9,480 bases of DNA from Chloroflexota bacterium (GCA_030610225.1 JAUWSD010000031.1:1-9480), one strand, 5' to 3'. Counted from the first letter of the stretch, positions 1-6,220 are shown. Made by a program: numbers and translations. The notes: generated by a model from the sequence alone, not told the origin.

Positions 1-438
1 TAGCTTGCTATCAGGTTTCATGACGCCTTCAACTGATGAGTTGATGACTTCATCAAAGAGATCAATGATCTTCCAATCATTTTTCATCAAATCTTCCAAA
101 TTAGTCATCGCATTACTCAAGATGCCGATCTTGTAGTCTTGTTTATAAATTCGGATAGCATCCACTAGCTCCATATTCAACTGATCGCCAGCAAAGAAAA
201 GTTCAATGAAATCCTCACCTTCTTCTGGATCAATTTCCAATTTCTTGCTGATATTAGCTAAATGATCATCCCAACTGATCTGTCCAAGCTGGGGATTATG
301 TCCACCACTGATACCAAAGACTACTTCAATGATCTCACTATGTGTGAGGTTATATTCTTTGGCTAATTTCATCCTGGTTGTCTGGTCAACTGTGCGGATC
401 AGCACTCCACCTATATCGAATATGATTGTTTTGATCAT
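1..438 (-). CDS. HAD-superfamily hydrolase, C-terminus cut by window edge
   Basis: The first 146 residues are visible and run in frame to base 1, so the end of the gene is missing. It starts MIKTIIFDIGGVLIR, which is HAD motif I with the nucleophile Asp8; the usual second aspartate is glycine (DxGGV), a variant common in the YihX/epoxide-hydrolase-like subgroup. Motif II is ILSNA (Ser108) and motif III is GVMKPDS (Lys141), each at normal spacing. An alpha-helical cap lies between motifs I and II (about residues 15-95), as in subfamily IA. Motif IV with its acidic pair is beyond the edge. The ATG at 438 is preceded by AAAAGGAG with a short spacer, which fixes the start. The family includes phosphatases and dehalogenases; the substrate cannot be told. 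It follows the acetyltransferase gene but is separated from it by a terminator, so it may be a separate unit. Confidence 0.9.
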   Translation of the reverse strand, partial: MIKTIIFDIGGVLIRTVDQTTRMKLAKEYNLTHSEIIEVVFGISGGHNPQLGQISWDDHLANISKKLEIDPEEGEDFIELFFAGDQLNMELVDAIRIYKQDYKIGILSNAMTNLEDLMKNDWKIIDLFDEVINSSVEGVMKPDSKL

Positions 439-450
439 AATGCTCCTTTT

Positions 451-488
451 ATTAAAAACCTGCGACACTTCTATAGTATCGCAGGTTT
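451..488 (-). terminator. Intrinsic terminator after the GNAT gene
   Basis: A perfect 10-bp stem (456-465 with 479-488) has a 13-nt loop and is followed on the minus strand by TTTTTAAT. It begins 4 nt after the acetyltransferase stop codon. The ribosome binding site of the HAD gene begins directly after the T-tract, leaving no room for a separate promoter downstream of the hairpin. Confidence 0.8.
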
Positions 489-500
489 GTTTTAGTTCAA
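473..500 (-). promoter_or_regulatory. Candidate promoter for the HAD gene, overlapping the terminator
   Basis: On the minus strand TTGAAC (495-500) is followed after 16 nt by TACTAT (473-478). These match four of six -35 positions and the key -10 positions. The -35 overlaps the acetyltransferase stop codon, and the -10 lies in the loop of the terminator hairpin. Transcription would start near 466, about 28 nt before the HAD ATG. It is seen by pattern only and could be chance. Confidence 0.4.
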
Positions 501-1517
501 AGGTTTTCGGAAGACGACCCAGGTATATCCTGATTCATAGCCACAATTTGTGTAGAGATTTAAAGCCCCAGACAGGTTTTTGGTATCAACACCAAGTGCT
601 GATAATTCCATACCCATATCTTTTAACAACTGCATACTCTCATTGATCAGTGCAGTAGCGAGGCCTTTCTTTCTCCATGGGCGGCGCACGCAGATCGGGT
701 CAGTCCAGCCTTTCTTTTGATCCAGAAGCCGGTTTTCCTCTTCGAATACTGCGTTCAATACCATGCCAGCTACCTGATCACCATCCCAGGCAACTTTCCA
801 GAGATTGGGATCATATTCCGGGAGAGAGTTGATCCTATTCAACCAGCGTTCATAATCTTTCTCTTCATGAGGGACATACCCCCAATGATCTTTGAAGGCT
901 TCATCTATGGCTAACCAAATGGCGCGGTAATTTTCCTCCACAACCAAGCGGACTTCAAGATTTTCCGGCATGATTGGTTCTGGAATTGGTTTTGAGAGAT
1001 CTCTGGTCATCTCAAAGAAGTAGCGTTCTTCTTTATAGCCGAAGTTGTCTGCCAGGGCATAATTACCTTTCTGAGTGTCCTGCGCCCACATGTCGATCAT
1101 CTTTTGTTTTTCAGGATCATGTCCTTCAGAGATCTCTTTGGCTCTTTCCTCAAACCAGATCTGAATCTGTTCGCCGATCCCTTTTCTTCTCCATTCTGGA
1201 TGGACAGCTGCCCAGGTTGAATAGATCAGGGGTCCATCTGCTTCCTCAGCCCACCAAACACGCCCGGTGCTTATTAGCTTCCCATCTACCTCAAGAATAA
1301 GAGAGTCAGTTGCTAATTCGCAGTTTCTGAGATTTTCATAGTGATTTGTCAATGCATCAAGATTGTTTCTTTCTTCGATCTTGTCCTCTTCATTCACTAT
1401 GTGGAATAGTTCCAACATGGCAGGAATATCTTCCGGCACACTGATCGGTCTGGCAGTCAGACTTTCAATTTGAATTCGTTGTTCGAGTTCTTTTGCATTT
1501 GTCATTGTTTTATCCAT
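492..1517 (-). CDS. Tandem GNAT-family N-acetyltransferase
   Basis: The 341-residue protein is two GNAT folds in a row. The N-terminal domain (about 20-172) carries acetyl-CoA pyrophosphate-loop motif A, HPEWRRKGIGEQI, near residues 107-117. The C-terminal domain (about 185-341) carries RRPWRKKGLATAL near 278-290, plus the typical end motif ALNLYTNCGYE (318-328). Both loops keep the R/Q-x-x-G-x-G/A pattern, so both could bind acetyl-CoA. The tandem arrangement resembles mycothiol synthase (MshD) and related enzymes, but nothing identifies the acceptor. The start at 1517 overlaps the permease stop by 8 nt, indicating translational coupling; a second ATG at 1505 gives a protein four residues shorter, and neither has a clear Shine-Dalgarno sequence. 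It is the last gene of the ABC operon, so acetylation of a transported or toxic compound is a reasonable but unproven idea. Confidence 0.88.
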   Translation of the reverse strand: MDKTMTNAKELEQRIQIESLTARPISVPEDIPAMLELFHIVNEEDKIEERNNLDALTNHYENLRNCELATDSLILEVDGKLISTGRVWWAEEADGPLIYSTWAAVHPEWRRKGIGEQIQIWFEERAKEISEGHDPEKQKMIDMWAQDTQKGNYALADNFGYKEERYFFEMTRDLSKPIPEPIMPENLEVRLVVEENYRAIWLAIDEAFKDHWGYVPHEEKDYERWLNRINSLPEYDPNLWKVAWDGDQVAGMVLNAVFEEENRLLDQKKGWTDPICVRRPWRKKGLATALINESMQLLKDMGMELSALGVDTKNLSGALNLYTNCGYESGYTWVVFRKPLN

Positions 1518-2340
1518 TCCGGGCTAATTTCCCGGTTCTTTTTGCATATTTTTCAGCTAACCCGAAGACTTTTAATCCAATTGGGATAGCGACTATACCC
1601 ATCAACAGCACAGGCCAAACATATGGCCAAAGAGTGTTAGTTGATGCGCCTTCTAAAATTGCCAGCCTTACACCATCAAGGACATAAGTAGCTGGGCTAA
1701 TCACACTGATGGCCTGCAGGAAATCGGGCAGGACTTCGATGGGGTAGTAAACACCTGAAACGAGCATCAGTACGGCGACAACGATATGGGTCATCTGTGC
1801 ACCACGCTCCGGGAAGAGCAGGGGCAGTACAGAAAACATGATGCTGATACCGATGAAACTGAGGCTTCCGCTGATAAGCATCAATAGCGCACCCATCAGG
1901 TTTGCATTGGTGAGATCGACATCAAAGATCATGACGGTCACTGCCATGATCACACCGGTGAAGAACAGTCCGTAGACAACTGCAAAGATGGTCTGTCCGG
2001 CCATATGGACTGCCCGATTGATCGGAGCCATGAGGGTGTATTCAATCGTACCTTCCCATCTCTCGATCGAAATCACTTCAGTGATCCAGTAGAAAATGGT
2101 GGTTAGATATCTCCACACAAGCGTGCCGATAACAAGATAAAGTACCAGGTAGCGACCGTTTACGTTTGCTTCAGCTCCTGAGAGCGCTTCCATTCCCAAA
2201 CCGATGAAGCTGACCGAGAGGCTGTTTGCGATCGAATATACTAACCAGACGATCTCCCATGCCCAGTAACGTTTCACCAGGTTCGCGTTTCGTTCCATAA
2301 AGGCATACGATGCCTGAATATTTTTCATTGCTGTAGACAT
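1510..2340 (-). CDS. ABC-2 type transporter permease
   Basis: This 276-residue integral membrane protein has six likely transmembrane segments near residues 27-49, 64-87, 110-138, 147-175, 184-200 and 236-262. Two features identify the ABC-2 fold: the RWEGTIEYTLMAPI segment at 94-107, where an amphipathic element contacts the ATPase, and the conserved stretch around 195-225 with SGVYYPIEVLPDF and SPATYVLDGVR. It should form the membrane channel of an exporter with the ATPase encoded just upstream, normally as a homodimer with two ATPases. The start is preceded by AAGGAG with a 6-nt spacer, 10 nt after the ATPase stop. Its end overlaps the acetyltransferase start. Family members export drugs, polysaccharides, lipids or peptides; the substrate here is unknown. 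Confidence 0.92.
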   Translation of the reverse strand: MSTAMKNIQASYAFMERNANLVKRYWAWEIVWLVYSIANSLSVSFIGLGMEALSGAEANVNGRYLVLYLVIGTLVWRYLTTIFYWITEVISIERWEGTIEYTLMAPINRAVHMAGQTIFAVVYGLFFTGVIMAVTVMIFDVDLTNANLMGALLMLISGSLSFIGISIMFSVLPLLFPERGAQMTHIVVAVLMLVSGVYYPIEVLPDFLQAISVISPATYVLDGVRLAILEGASTNTLWPYVWPVLLMGIVAIPIGLKVFGLAEKYAKRTGKLARNG

Positions 2341-2350
2341 TTGTTACTCC

Positions 2351-3235
2351 TTACTCAGCGTGTTCCCTGAGTTTGTCTCCTGTGAGATGGATGAACACAT
2401 CTTCCAATGTGGTCTCTTTCCCATTTCCGCTAGAGACGGTCTTCTTTAATTCTTCTGGCGTATCCAGGGCGATGATCTTGCCCTTATGCATGATGGCGAC
2501 ACGATTGCAGAGGATGTCTGCCTCAAACATATCATGGGTGGTGAGCAGGATGGTGGTGCCGTCATTCTCGACTAATTCGCGGATGACTGCCTGTACCTCA
2601 CGCTTTGATACCGGATCCAGCCCCGTGGTTGGCTCATCCAGAAGCAGGATCTCAGGCTTTGAGAGCAGAGCTCTTGCGATGGCAACTTTTTGCTGCATTC
2701 CGCGGCTCATCTCTTCCATTGGTCGGTAGATGTTATTCTTTTCCAACCCCAGCCTGGTCAGGATCTTGACGATTTCTTCCCTGGTTTCTTTGCCGCCTTT
2801 GCCATATAGCCTGGCGCCATAGATCAAGTTTTCCATCGGGGAAAGTTTTTTGAAGAAACTGGCTTCCACTGATACTCGGTTGATCTTTTCCTGAACTTGC
2901 ATAGGATGTGTTTCAGGATCAAAACCCATAATGGTTATCTTGCCCTCATCAGGAAGCAGAAGGGTGGCCAGAAGGCGGATCAAAGTTGATTTTCCTGAGC
3001 CATTGGGACCAAGTACACCAAAGACCTCATTATTACCAACTTCGAAAGAGACCTTGTTTACAGCCAGGACTTCCTTCTTCTTGCCATTTTTTGATGGCTT
3101 ACTCTGATTTGCTTTTGCGCCATCAATTCCACTTCGTCCAAATCTCTTCCTGATTTGTGTCCACAAACCAGCTTTCTGATTCTTTCCAAATTTCTTGATC
3201 ACTTGATCGACTATGATTACATTATTCGACTGCAT
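2351..3235 (-). CDS. ABC transporter ATP-binding protein (ABC-2 exporter)
   Basis: This 294-residue nucleotide-binding domain powers the permease encoded 10 nt downstream. Walker A is GPNGSGKST (76-84), the signature is MSRGMQQKVAIARAL (176-190, a variant of LSGGQ), Walker B is ILLLDEPTTGLDP (196-208) and the switch histidine is His234 in TTHD. The C-terminal TTLEDVFIHLTG is typical of ATPases of ABC-2 exporters. Two oddities stand out. A basic linker of about 35 residues (19-53) is inserted between the first strand and EVLAVNKVSFEV, as seen in some ABC-2 ATPase subfamilies. The Q-loop region (VSVEASFF, about 121-128) has Glu124 where glutamine is usual. AAGGAG with an 8-nt spacer precedes the ATG. 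No clear promoter is seen between this gene and the tandem terminators upstream. Confidence 0.93.
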   Translation of the reverse strand: MQSNNVIIVDQVIKKFGKNQKAGLWTQIRKRFGRSGIDGAKANQSKPSKNGKKKEVLAVNKVSFEVGNNEVFGVLGPNGSGKSTLIRLLATLLLPDEGKITIMGFDPETHPMQVQEKINRVSVEASFFKKLSPMENLIYGARLYGKGGKETREEIVKILTRLGLEKNNIYRPMEEMSRGMQQKVAIARALLSKPEILLLDEPTTGLDPVSKREVQAVIRELVENDGTTILLTTHDMFEADILCNRVAIMHKGKIIALDTPEELKKTVSSGNGKETTLEDVFIHLTGDKLREHAE

Positions 3236-3278
3236 TGTTCAAACTCCTTCTTTGCTTGCACAGCTGCTCCAAGAGGAC

Positions 3279-3313
3279 AAAAAAAGCCGCCTGGAGAAAT
3301 TCTCCCGCGGCTT
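3279..3313 (-). terminator. Second (operon-proximal) intrinsic terminator of the leader
   Basis: The outer stem is AAGCCGC (3284-3290) with GCGGCTT (3307-3313). After a small asymmetric bulge comes the inner stem GGAGA/TCTCC with a 3-nt loop. Seven T follow on the minus strand (3279-3285). The hairpin ends 43 nt before the ABC ATPase start codon, so it must be read through to express the exporter from the upstream promoter. Confidence 0.85.
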
Positions 3314-3333
3314 GATAGATGGTTAATATCAAT

Positions 3334-3369
3334 AAAAAAAGCCGCGGATTGTCATTCTGCATCCGCGGC
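3334..3369 (-). terminator. First intrinsic terminator of the leader
   Basis: A perfect 9-bp GC-rich stem, GCCGCGGAT (3341-3349) with ATCCGCGGC (3361-3369), has an 11-nt loop and is followed on the minus strand by seven T (3334-3340). It lies 19 nt after the stop codon of the 40-codon ORF. Most transcripts from the 3543-3571 promoter should end here as RNAs of about 200 nt. Confidence 0.88.
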
Positions 3370-3388
3370 CAGTTTCAGTTTTTATACT

Positions 3389-3511
3389 TTAACTTTGGTC
3401 AACAGACGCATTGCGACAAGGTGATACTTTTCCGATAAGTGCTGAACTGCCACTTCGGAAGCGGTTGATCACTTTCAGATCATTCATTGTGTTGTACATG
3501 AAATTTCGCAT
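3389..3511 (-). CDS. Small ORF (40 aa), possible leader peptide or small protein
   Basis: I do not recognise this product. The ATG at 3511 is preceded by AAAAGGAG 4 nt away, one of the best ribosome binding sites in the window, and about 25 nt from the start site predicted for a near-consensus promoter. The peptide begins MRNFMYNTMNDLKVI, has no membrane segment, one cysteine (Cys32), four basic residues in its central part and a polar Ser-rich C-terminus ending SVDQS. It ends in TAA, followed by two tandem terminators and then the ABC exporter operon. It could be an abundant small protein, or a leader peptide whose translation controls read-through into the exporter genes. There is no run of one regulatory amino acid as in classical biosynthetic attenuators. 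Reading the same frame further upstream gives a 60-residue version, but that extension would cross the promoter, so the short form is preferred. Confidence 0.6.
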   Translation of the reverse strand: MRNFMYNTMNDLKVINRFRSGSSALIGKVSPCRNASVDQS

Positions 3512-3542
3512 TCGTCTCCTTTTATTATTTTTACCAAGTTTG

Positions 3543-3571
3543 ATATTACTATCTATTAATTTGATTGTCAA
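3543..3571 (-). promoter_or_regulatory. Strong sigma-70-type promoter of the leader/ABC operon
   Basis: On the minus strand a perfect -35 TTGACA (3566-3571) is followed after exactly 17 nt by TAATAT (3543-3548). The start site would be near 3536, giving a 5' leader of about 25 nt before the small ORF. It is the best promoter match in the window and points toward the ABC exporter operon. Confidence 0.85.
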
Positions 3572-3634
3572 GTAAATTCTGTGATCATTATGATTTCAGA
3601 TTGATTATTGCAGATAGATGGAGATGGTCTAAGT

Positions 3635-3640
3635 TATAAT
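3635..3640 (+). promoter_or_regulatory. -10 element upstream of the membrane protein and selA
   Basis: A perfect TATAAT lies 16 nt before the ATG at 3657. No good -35 is seen at 16-18 nt spacing. The predicted start near 3647 would fall on the AGGAG at 3646-3650, giving a very short leader. It sits in the intergenic region shared with the divergent minus-strand promoter. Confidence 0.45.
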
Positions 3641-3656
3641 ACAGCAGGAGCAAAAA

Positions 3657-4046
3657 ATGAGCGAAAGAACACCAAGACCACGAGCATATTTCCCCTTGGC
3701 ATTCATCCTGTTAGCGGTTGGCATCGGGGGTCTGTTCTATTTGGCGCTAAATACTGAACCAATGTTGGGTCCAAGGTGGATGTTCTTTTTCTTTTTAATG
3801 TTCCTTGGAGCTGGGACAGCTCTACCGATCTCAATATTATTGAACCATCGTTTCCCCAGCAATCCGCCAGTAGGAGAGAAAGTCATATTCAGAGAAGCGC
3901 TCCTATTCGGGGTATTTGTGACCTTACTGGGATGGCTATCTCATGGCCGCTTGCTCACATCTGGTCTTACCGCGATCATATTCGTGGGTTTTGCTGCGGT
4001 GGAGGTGTTCATTCGTCTTTGGGAGCGGGGGAAGGGCAGGAGCTAA
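3657..4046 (+). CDS. Small four-helix membrane protein of unknown function
   Basis: I do not recognise a family for this 129-residue protein. It has a short basic N-terminus (SERTPRPRA) and four likely transmembrane segments near 11-31, 41-62, 80-95 and 102-121. The C-terminus is short and positively charged (WERGKGRS), which suggests that both ends face the cytoplasm. No catalytic motif or cysteine pair is visible. The ATG is preceded by AGGAG with a 6-nt spacer. Its stop codon lies 3 nt before the selA start, and the ribosome binding site of selA is inside its last codons, so the two genes are almost certainly co-transcribed. Whether it has anything to do with selenium metabolism is unknown. 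Confidence 0.8.
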   Translation: MSERTPRPRAYFPLAFILLAVGIGGLFYLALNTEPMLGPRWMFFFFLMFLGAGTALPISILLNHRFPSNPPVGEKVIFREALLFGVFVTLLGWLSHGRLLTSGLTAIIFVGFAAVEVFIRLWERGKGRS

Positions 4047-4049
4047 TAT

Positions 4050-5390
4050 ATGACAAAAGAACTTCGCAATCTCCCCTCCGTAGACAGCCTCTTACAGACC
4101 GGTGAAATTAAAGAACTTATTTCTGAGTATGGGCGTGAACTTTGCACATTGGCCATCAGAGAATATTTGGATGAGGTTAGAAGAGGTAAGGGGGATGTGC
4201 CGGATCAAGCTGGAATAATCAAGAATGTAAAAAATATCGTTGCAGTTTGGACGAAACCTTCGCTGACACAGGTAATTAATGCGTCAGGGGTGATCCTGCA
4301 CACGAATCTGGGTAGAGCGCCATTAAGCCTGGATGCAATTGAGGCTGTCAGAGAAGCGGCACAAGACTATTCAAACCTGGAATTTGACTTGAACACCGGT
4401 AAGAGAGGTTCCCGTTACGACCATGCTGAGAATCTGCTTTCTCGCCTGACCGGAGCTGAAGCTGCTCTGGTGGTGAATAATAATGCTTCTGCATTATTAC
4501 TGATCCTGACAGCATTGGCGCGAAGAAGGCGTGTTTTGATCTCCAGAACACAATTGATCGAGATTGGCGGGGGATTCAGGATTCCTGAAGTCATGGCTCA
4601 ATCAGGGGCGATTCTGGAAGAGATCGGGGCAACGAACAAGGTTCATCTAAGTGATTATCAGAAAGCGGTAGACGAGAAACCGATCAAGATGATCCTGCGA
4701 GCACACCGCTCAAACTTCCAGATCACTGGTTTTCACAGCGAGCCGGAGCTCAATGAGATCGCGGACCTTGCTTATAGAACTGGAATATTAATGGTGGACG
4801 ATCTAGGTTCTGGAACATTGCTGGATACCAAAAAATACGGCTTACAGCATGAGATGACAGTACAGGAATCGTTGAAGGCAGGCTCTGATCTGGTGTGCTT
4901 CTCAGGAGACAAACTTCTGGGCGGCCCGCAAGCCGGCATAATTGTCGGGAAAAAGGATCTGATCAAGAAACTAAAGAAGCATCCAATTGCCCGTGCTGTC
5001 AGGGCAGACAAAATGGCGTATGCGGGATTGTCTGCAACCTTATTGCATTATCTGAAGGGGGAAGCTGAAGCAAAGGTGCCTGTCTGGCAGATGATCTCAG
5101 CTGACCTTGATACTTTAAAACAAAAAGCTGAAAACTGGCAAAGGGAACTGGGTTTTGGTGAAGTAATTGAAGGCGAATCAACGGTAGGGGGAGGAAGTCT
5201 ACCAGGGGGGACTCTGCCGACATATTTATTGGCAATTGGCACCCAGCATCCGAACAAATTAGTGAAGAAATTGCTGGGGCTGCAAATCCCGATCATTGCC
5301 CGGGTAGAGGATGACAAAGTGTTGTTTGACCCCAGGACTGTTCTAGATGTCAATCAAGACTCTTTCCTAGCTCAATTAAAATCTATCTAA
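4050..5390 (+). CDS. selA: L-seryl-tRNA(Sec) selenium transferase
   Basis: SelA is the PLP-dependent enzyme that converts seryl-tRNA(Sec) to selenocysteinyl-tRNA(Sec) with selenophosphate, as a large cytoplasmic ring assembly in bacteria. The 446-residue length fits the family (about 460). The N-terminal helical domain that contacts tRNA is present (1-70), followed by NASGVILHTNLGRAPLS (77-93), the NTGKRGSRYDH loop (115-125), RTQLIEIGGGFRIPEVM (166-182) and VDDLGSG (249-255). The PLP lysine is Lys288 in FSGDKLLGGPQAG. One difference from many SelA proteins is LRAHRSNFQITGF near 216-228, where LKVHTSNY is common. AGGAG with a 7-nt spacer, inside the preceding gene, sets the start. No selB, selC, selD or selenoprotein gene lies in the window, so the rest of the pathway must be elsewhere. 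Confidence 0.94.
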   Translation: MTKELRNLPSVDSLLQTGEIKELISEYGRELCTLAIREYLDEVRRGKGDVPDQAGIIKNVKNIVAVWTKPSLTQVINASGVILHTNLGRAPLSLDAIEAVREAAQDYSNLEFDLNTGKRGSRYDHAENLLSRLTGAEAALVVNNNASALLLILTALARRRRVLISRTQLIEIGGGFRIPEVMAQSGAILEEIGATNKVHLSDYQKAVDEKPIKMILRAHRSNFQITGFHSEPELNEIADLAYRTGILMVDDLGSGTLLDTKKYGLQHEMTVQESLKAGSDLVCFSGDKLLGGPQAGIIVGKKDLIKKLKKHPIARAVRADKMAYAGLSATLLHYLKGEAEAKVPVWQMISADLDTLKQKAENWQRELGFGEVIEGESTVGGGSLPGGTLPTYLLAIGTQHPNKLVKKLLGLQIPIIARVEDDKVLFDPRTVLDVNQDSFLAQLKSI

Positions 5391-5402
5391 TAAATAATCC
5401 GT

Positions 5403-5419
5403 GATATTATTTTTGCATG
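5403..5419 (+). promoter_or_regulatory. Extended -10 placed for a leaderless start
   Basis: TGATATTAT (5402-5410) is an extended -10 (TG, one base, TATTAT). Its hexamer ends 6 nt before the ATG at 5417, so transcription would begin at or next to the A of the start codon. There is no Shine-Dalgarno sequence before this ATG. A convincing -35 is not seen. Confidence 0.5.
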
Positions 5420-6205
5420 CGTAGAAAAGAAAGCAAACCTCTGATGAACAGAAGAGAGTTCCTCAACCTGAGCATATATGCAGGTGTGGGGCTTTTTTAC
5501 TCGCGATTCTCAAAGAATTTCCCGGACAGGGTTGCAGCAGTTAAGGTGGAAAACACTATTGATGATCTTTTTGTAATCAGGAATATGCCAGTCCCGAAAG
5601 ACCCGATCCTGCTCAGGATCATCGATGATACTCATGCGATCTCGGAAGAAGAAGTGGCAGAATTAATAGAACCGCGTTTGGTCACACTCAGCGATTATGA
5701 TGACCGAGTAGATCCTTATGGCTTCCCGCTTTTGAATGAAGAAACGCAGGCGCATGAACTTTGTGTCGATGATCTGGCAGAGATGCTGAATGACTGCATC
5801 AGTGATAACCTCTCGCCATATATTGCTAGCTGTTTTAGAGATCATTATTCCCAGCAGGTGGCATTGGACAAAGTAAACAGCTATGAGGGACTTGTGGCTC
5901 TACCGGGGCATTCACAGCACCAAACCGGACTGGCTTTTGACTTCACGTCCCCGCATGTATATAAACTTGTTGGATGGCTGTCAGGTTTTGAAAACTCGCC
6001 TGAAGGAATCTGGCTTTATAAGAACGCATTCCGATACGGTTTCGTACAGTCCTTTACCCAGAACCATGATGATCGTCAGAATGAATCATGGCATTACATC
6101 TATGTCGGCCGTCCTATAGCCCGATATTATATTCAATTGAAAGTAAAAGGTTGGGATGGAGACATCTTTGACCTGATGACTATCTATAATAGAAACTATT
6201 GCTAA
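5417..6205 (+). CDS. VanY-like D-Ala-D-Ala carboxypeptidase (M15B), Tat-exported
   Basis: The 262-residue protein has the peptidase M15 zinc site: SQHQTGLAFD with His168 and Asp175 as ligands, and ESWHY with Glu223 as likely general base and His226 as third ligand. The preceding SCFRDHYSQQ matches the SxYRSxxxQ substrate-binding motif of VanY/VanX-type enzymes. The family removes the terminal D-Ala from cell-wall peptides outside the membrane. The N-terminus MNRREFLNLSIYAGVGLF (from residue 10) is a twin-arginine signal (RREFL), implying folded export by Tat; no clear AxA cleavage site is seen, so it may stay anchored. Residues about 45-125 are a linker of unknown role. The start could be ATG 5417 or ATG 5444 (residue 10); neither has a Shine-Dalgarno sequence, and the extended -10 6 nt upstream favours 5417. 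It lies 26 nt after selA, probably with its own promoter. Confidence 0.87.
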   Translation: MRRKESKPLMNRREFLNLSIYAGVGLFYSRFSKNFPDRVAAVKVENTIDDLFVIRNMPVPKDPILLRIIDDTHAISEEEVAELIEPRLVTLSDYDDRVDPYGFPLLNEETQAHELCVDDLAEMLNDCISDNLSPYIASCFRDHYSQQVALDKVNSYEGLVALPGHSQHQTGLAFDFTSPHVYKLVGWLSGFENSPEGIWLYKNAFRYGFVQSFTQNHDDRQNESWHYIYVGRPIARYYIQLKVKGWDGDIFDLMTIYNRNYC

Positions 6206-6220
6206 TAATTTCATTAACTC

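Noticed and set aside
974..1300. Long plus-strand open frames opposite the acetyltransferase, SelA and M24 genes
   Set aside because: They lack ribosome binding sites and recognisable motifs and lie opposite or out of frame with clear protein families.
3314..3335. TGATATTAA between the tandem terminators as an extended -10 promoter for the ABC operon
   Set aside because: The hexamer lacks the important final T, and no -35 lies at a proper distance.
3512..3571. 60-residue extended version of the small ORF
   Set aside because: The extra codons cross the predicted -10 and -35 elements, while the internal ATG at 3511 has a strong Shine-Dalgarno sequence.
5393..5413. AT-only inverted repeat AAATAAT/ATTATTT after selA as a terminator
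   Set aside because: The 7-bp stem has no G or C, the T-run is short, and the same bases make up an extended -10 element for the next gene, which explains them better.
6185..6190. TATAAT inside the end of the M15 peptidase gene as a promoter for the M24 gene
   Set aside because: It encodes conserved-frame residues, and the nearest -35-like TTGACC is only 11 nt upstream, too close to work as a pair.
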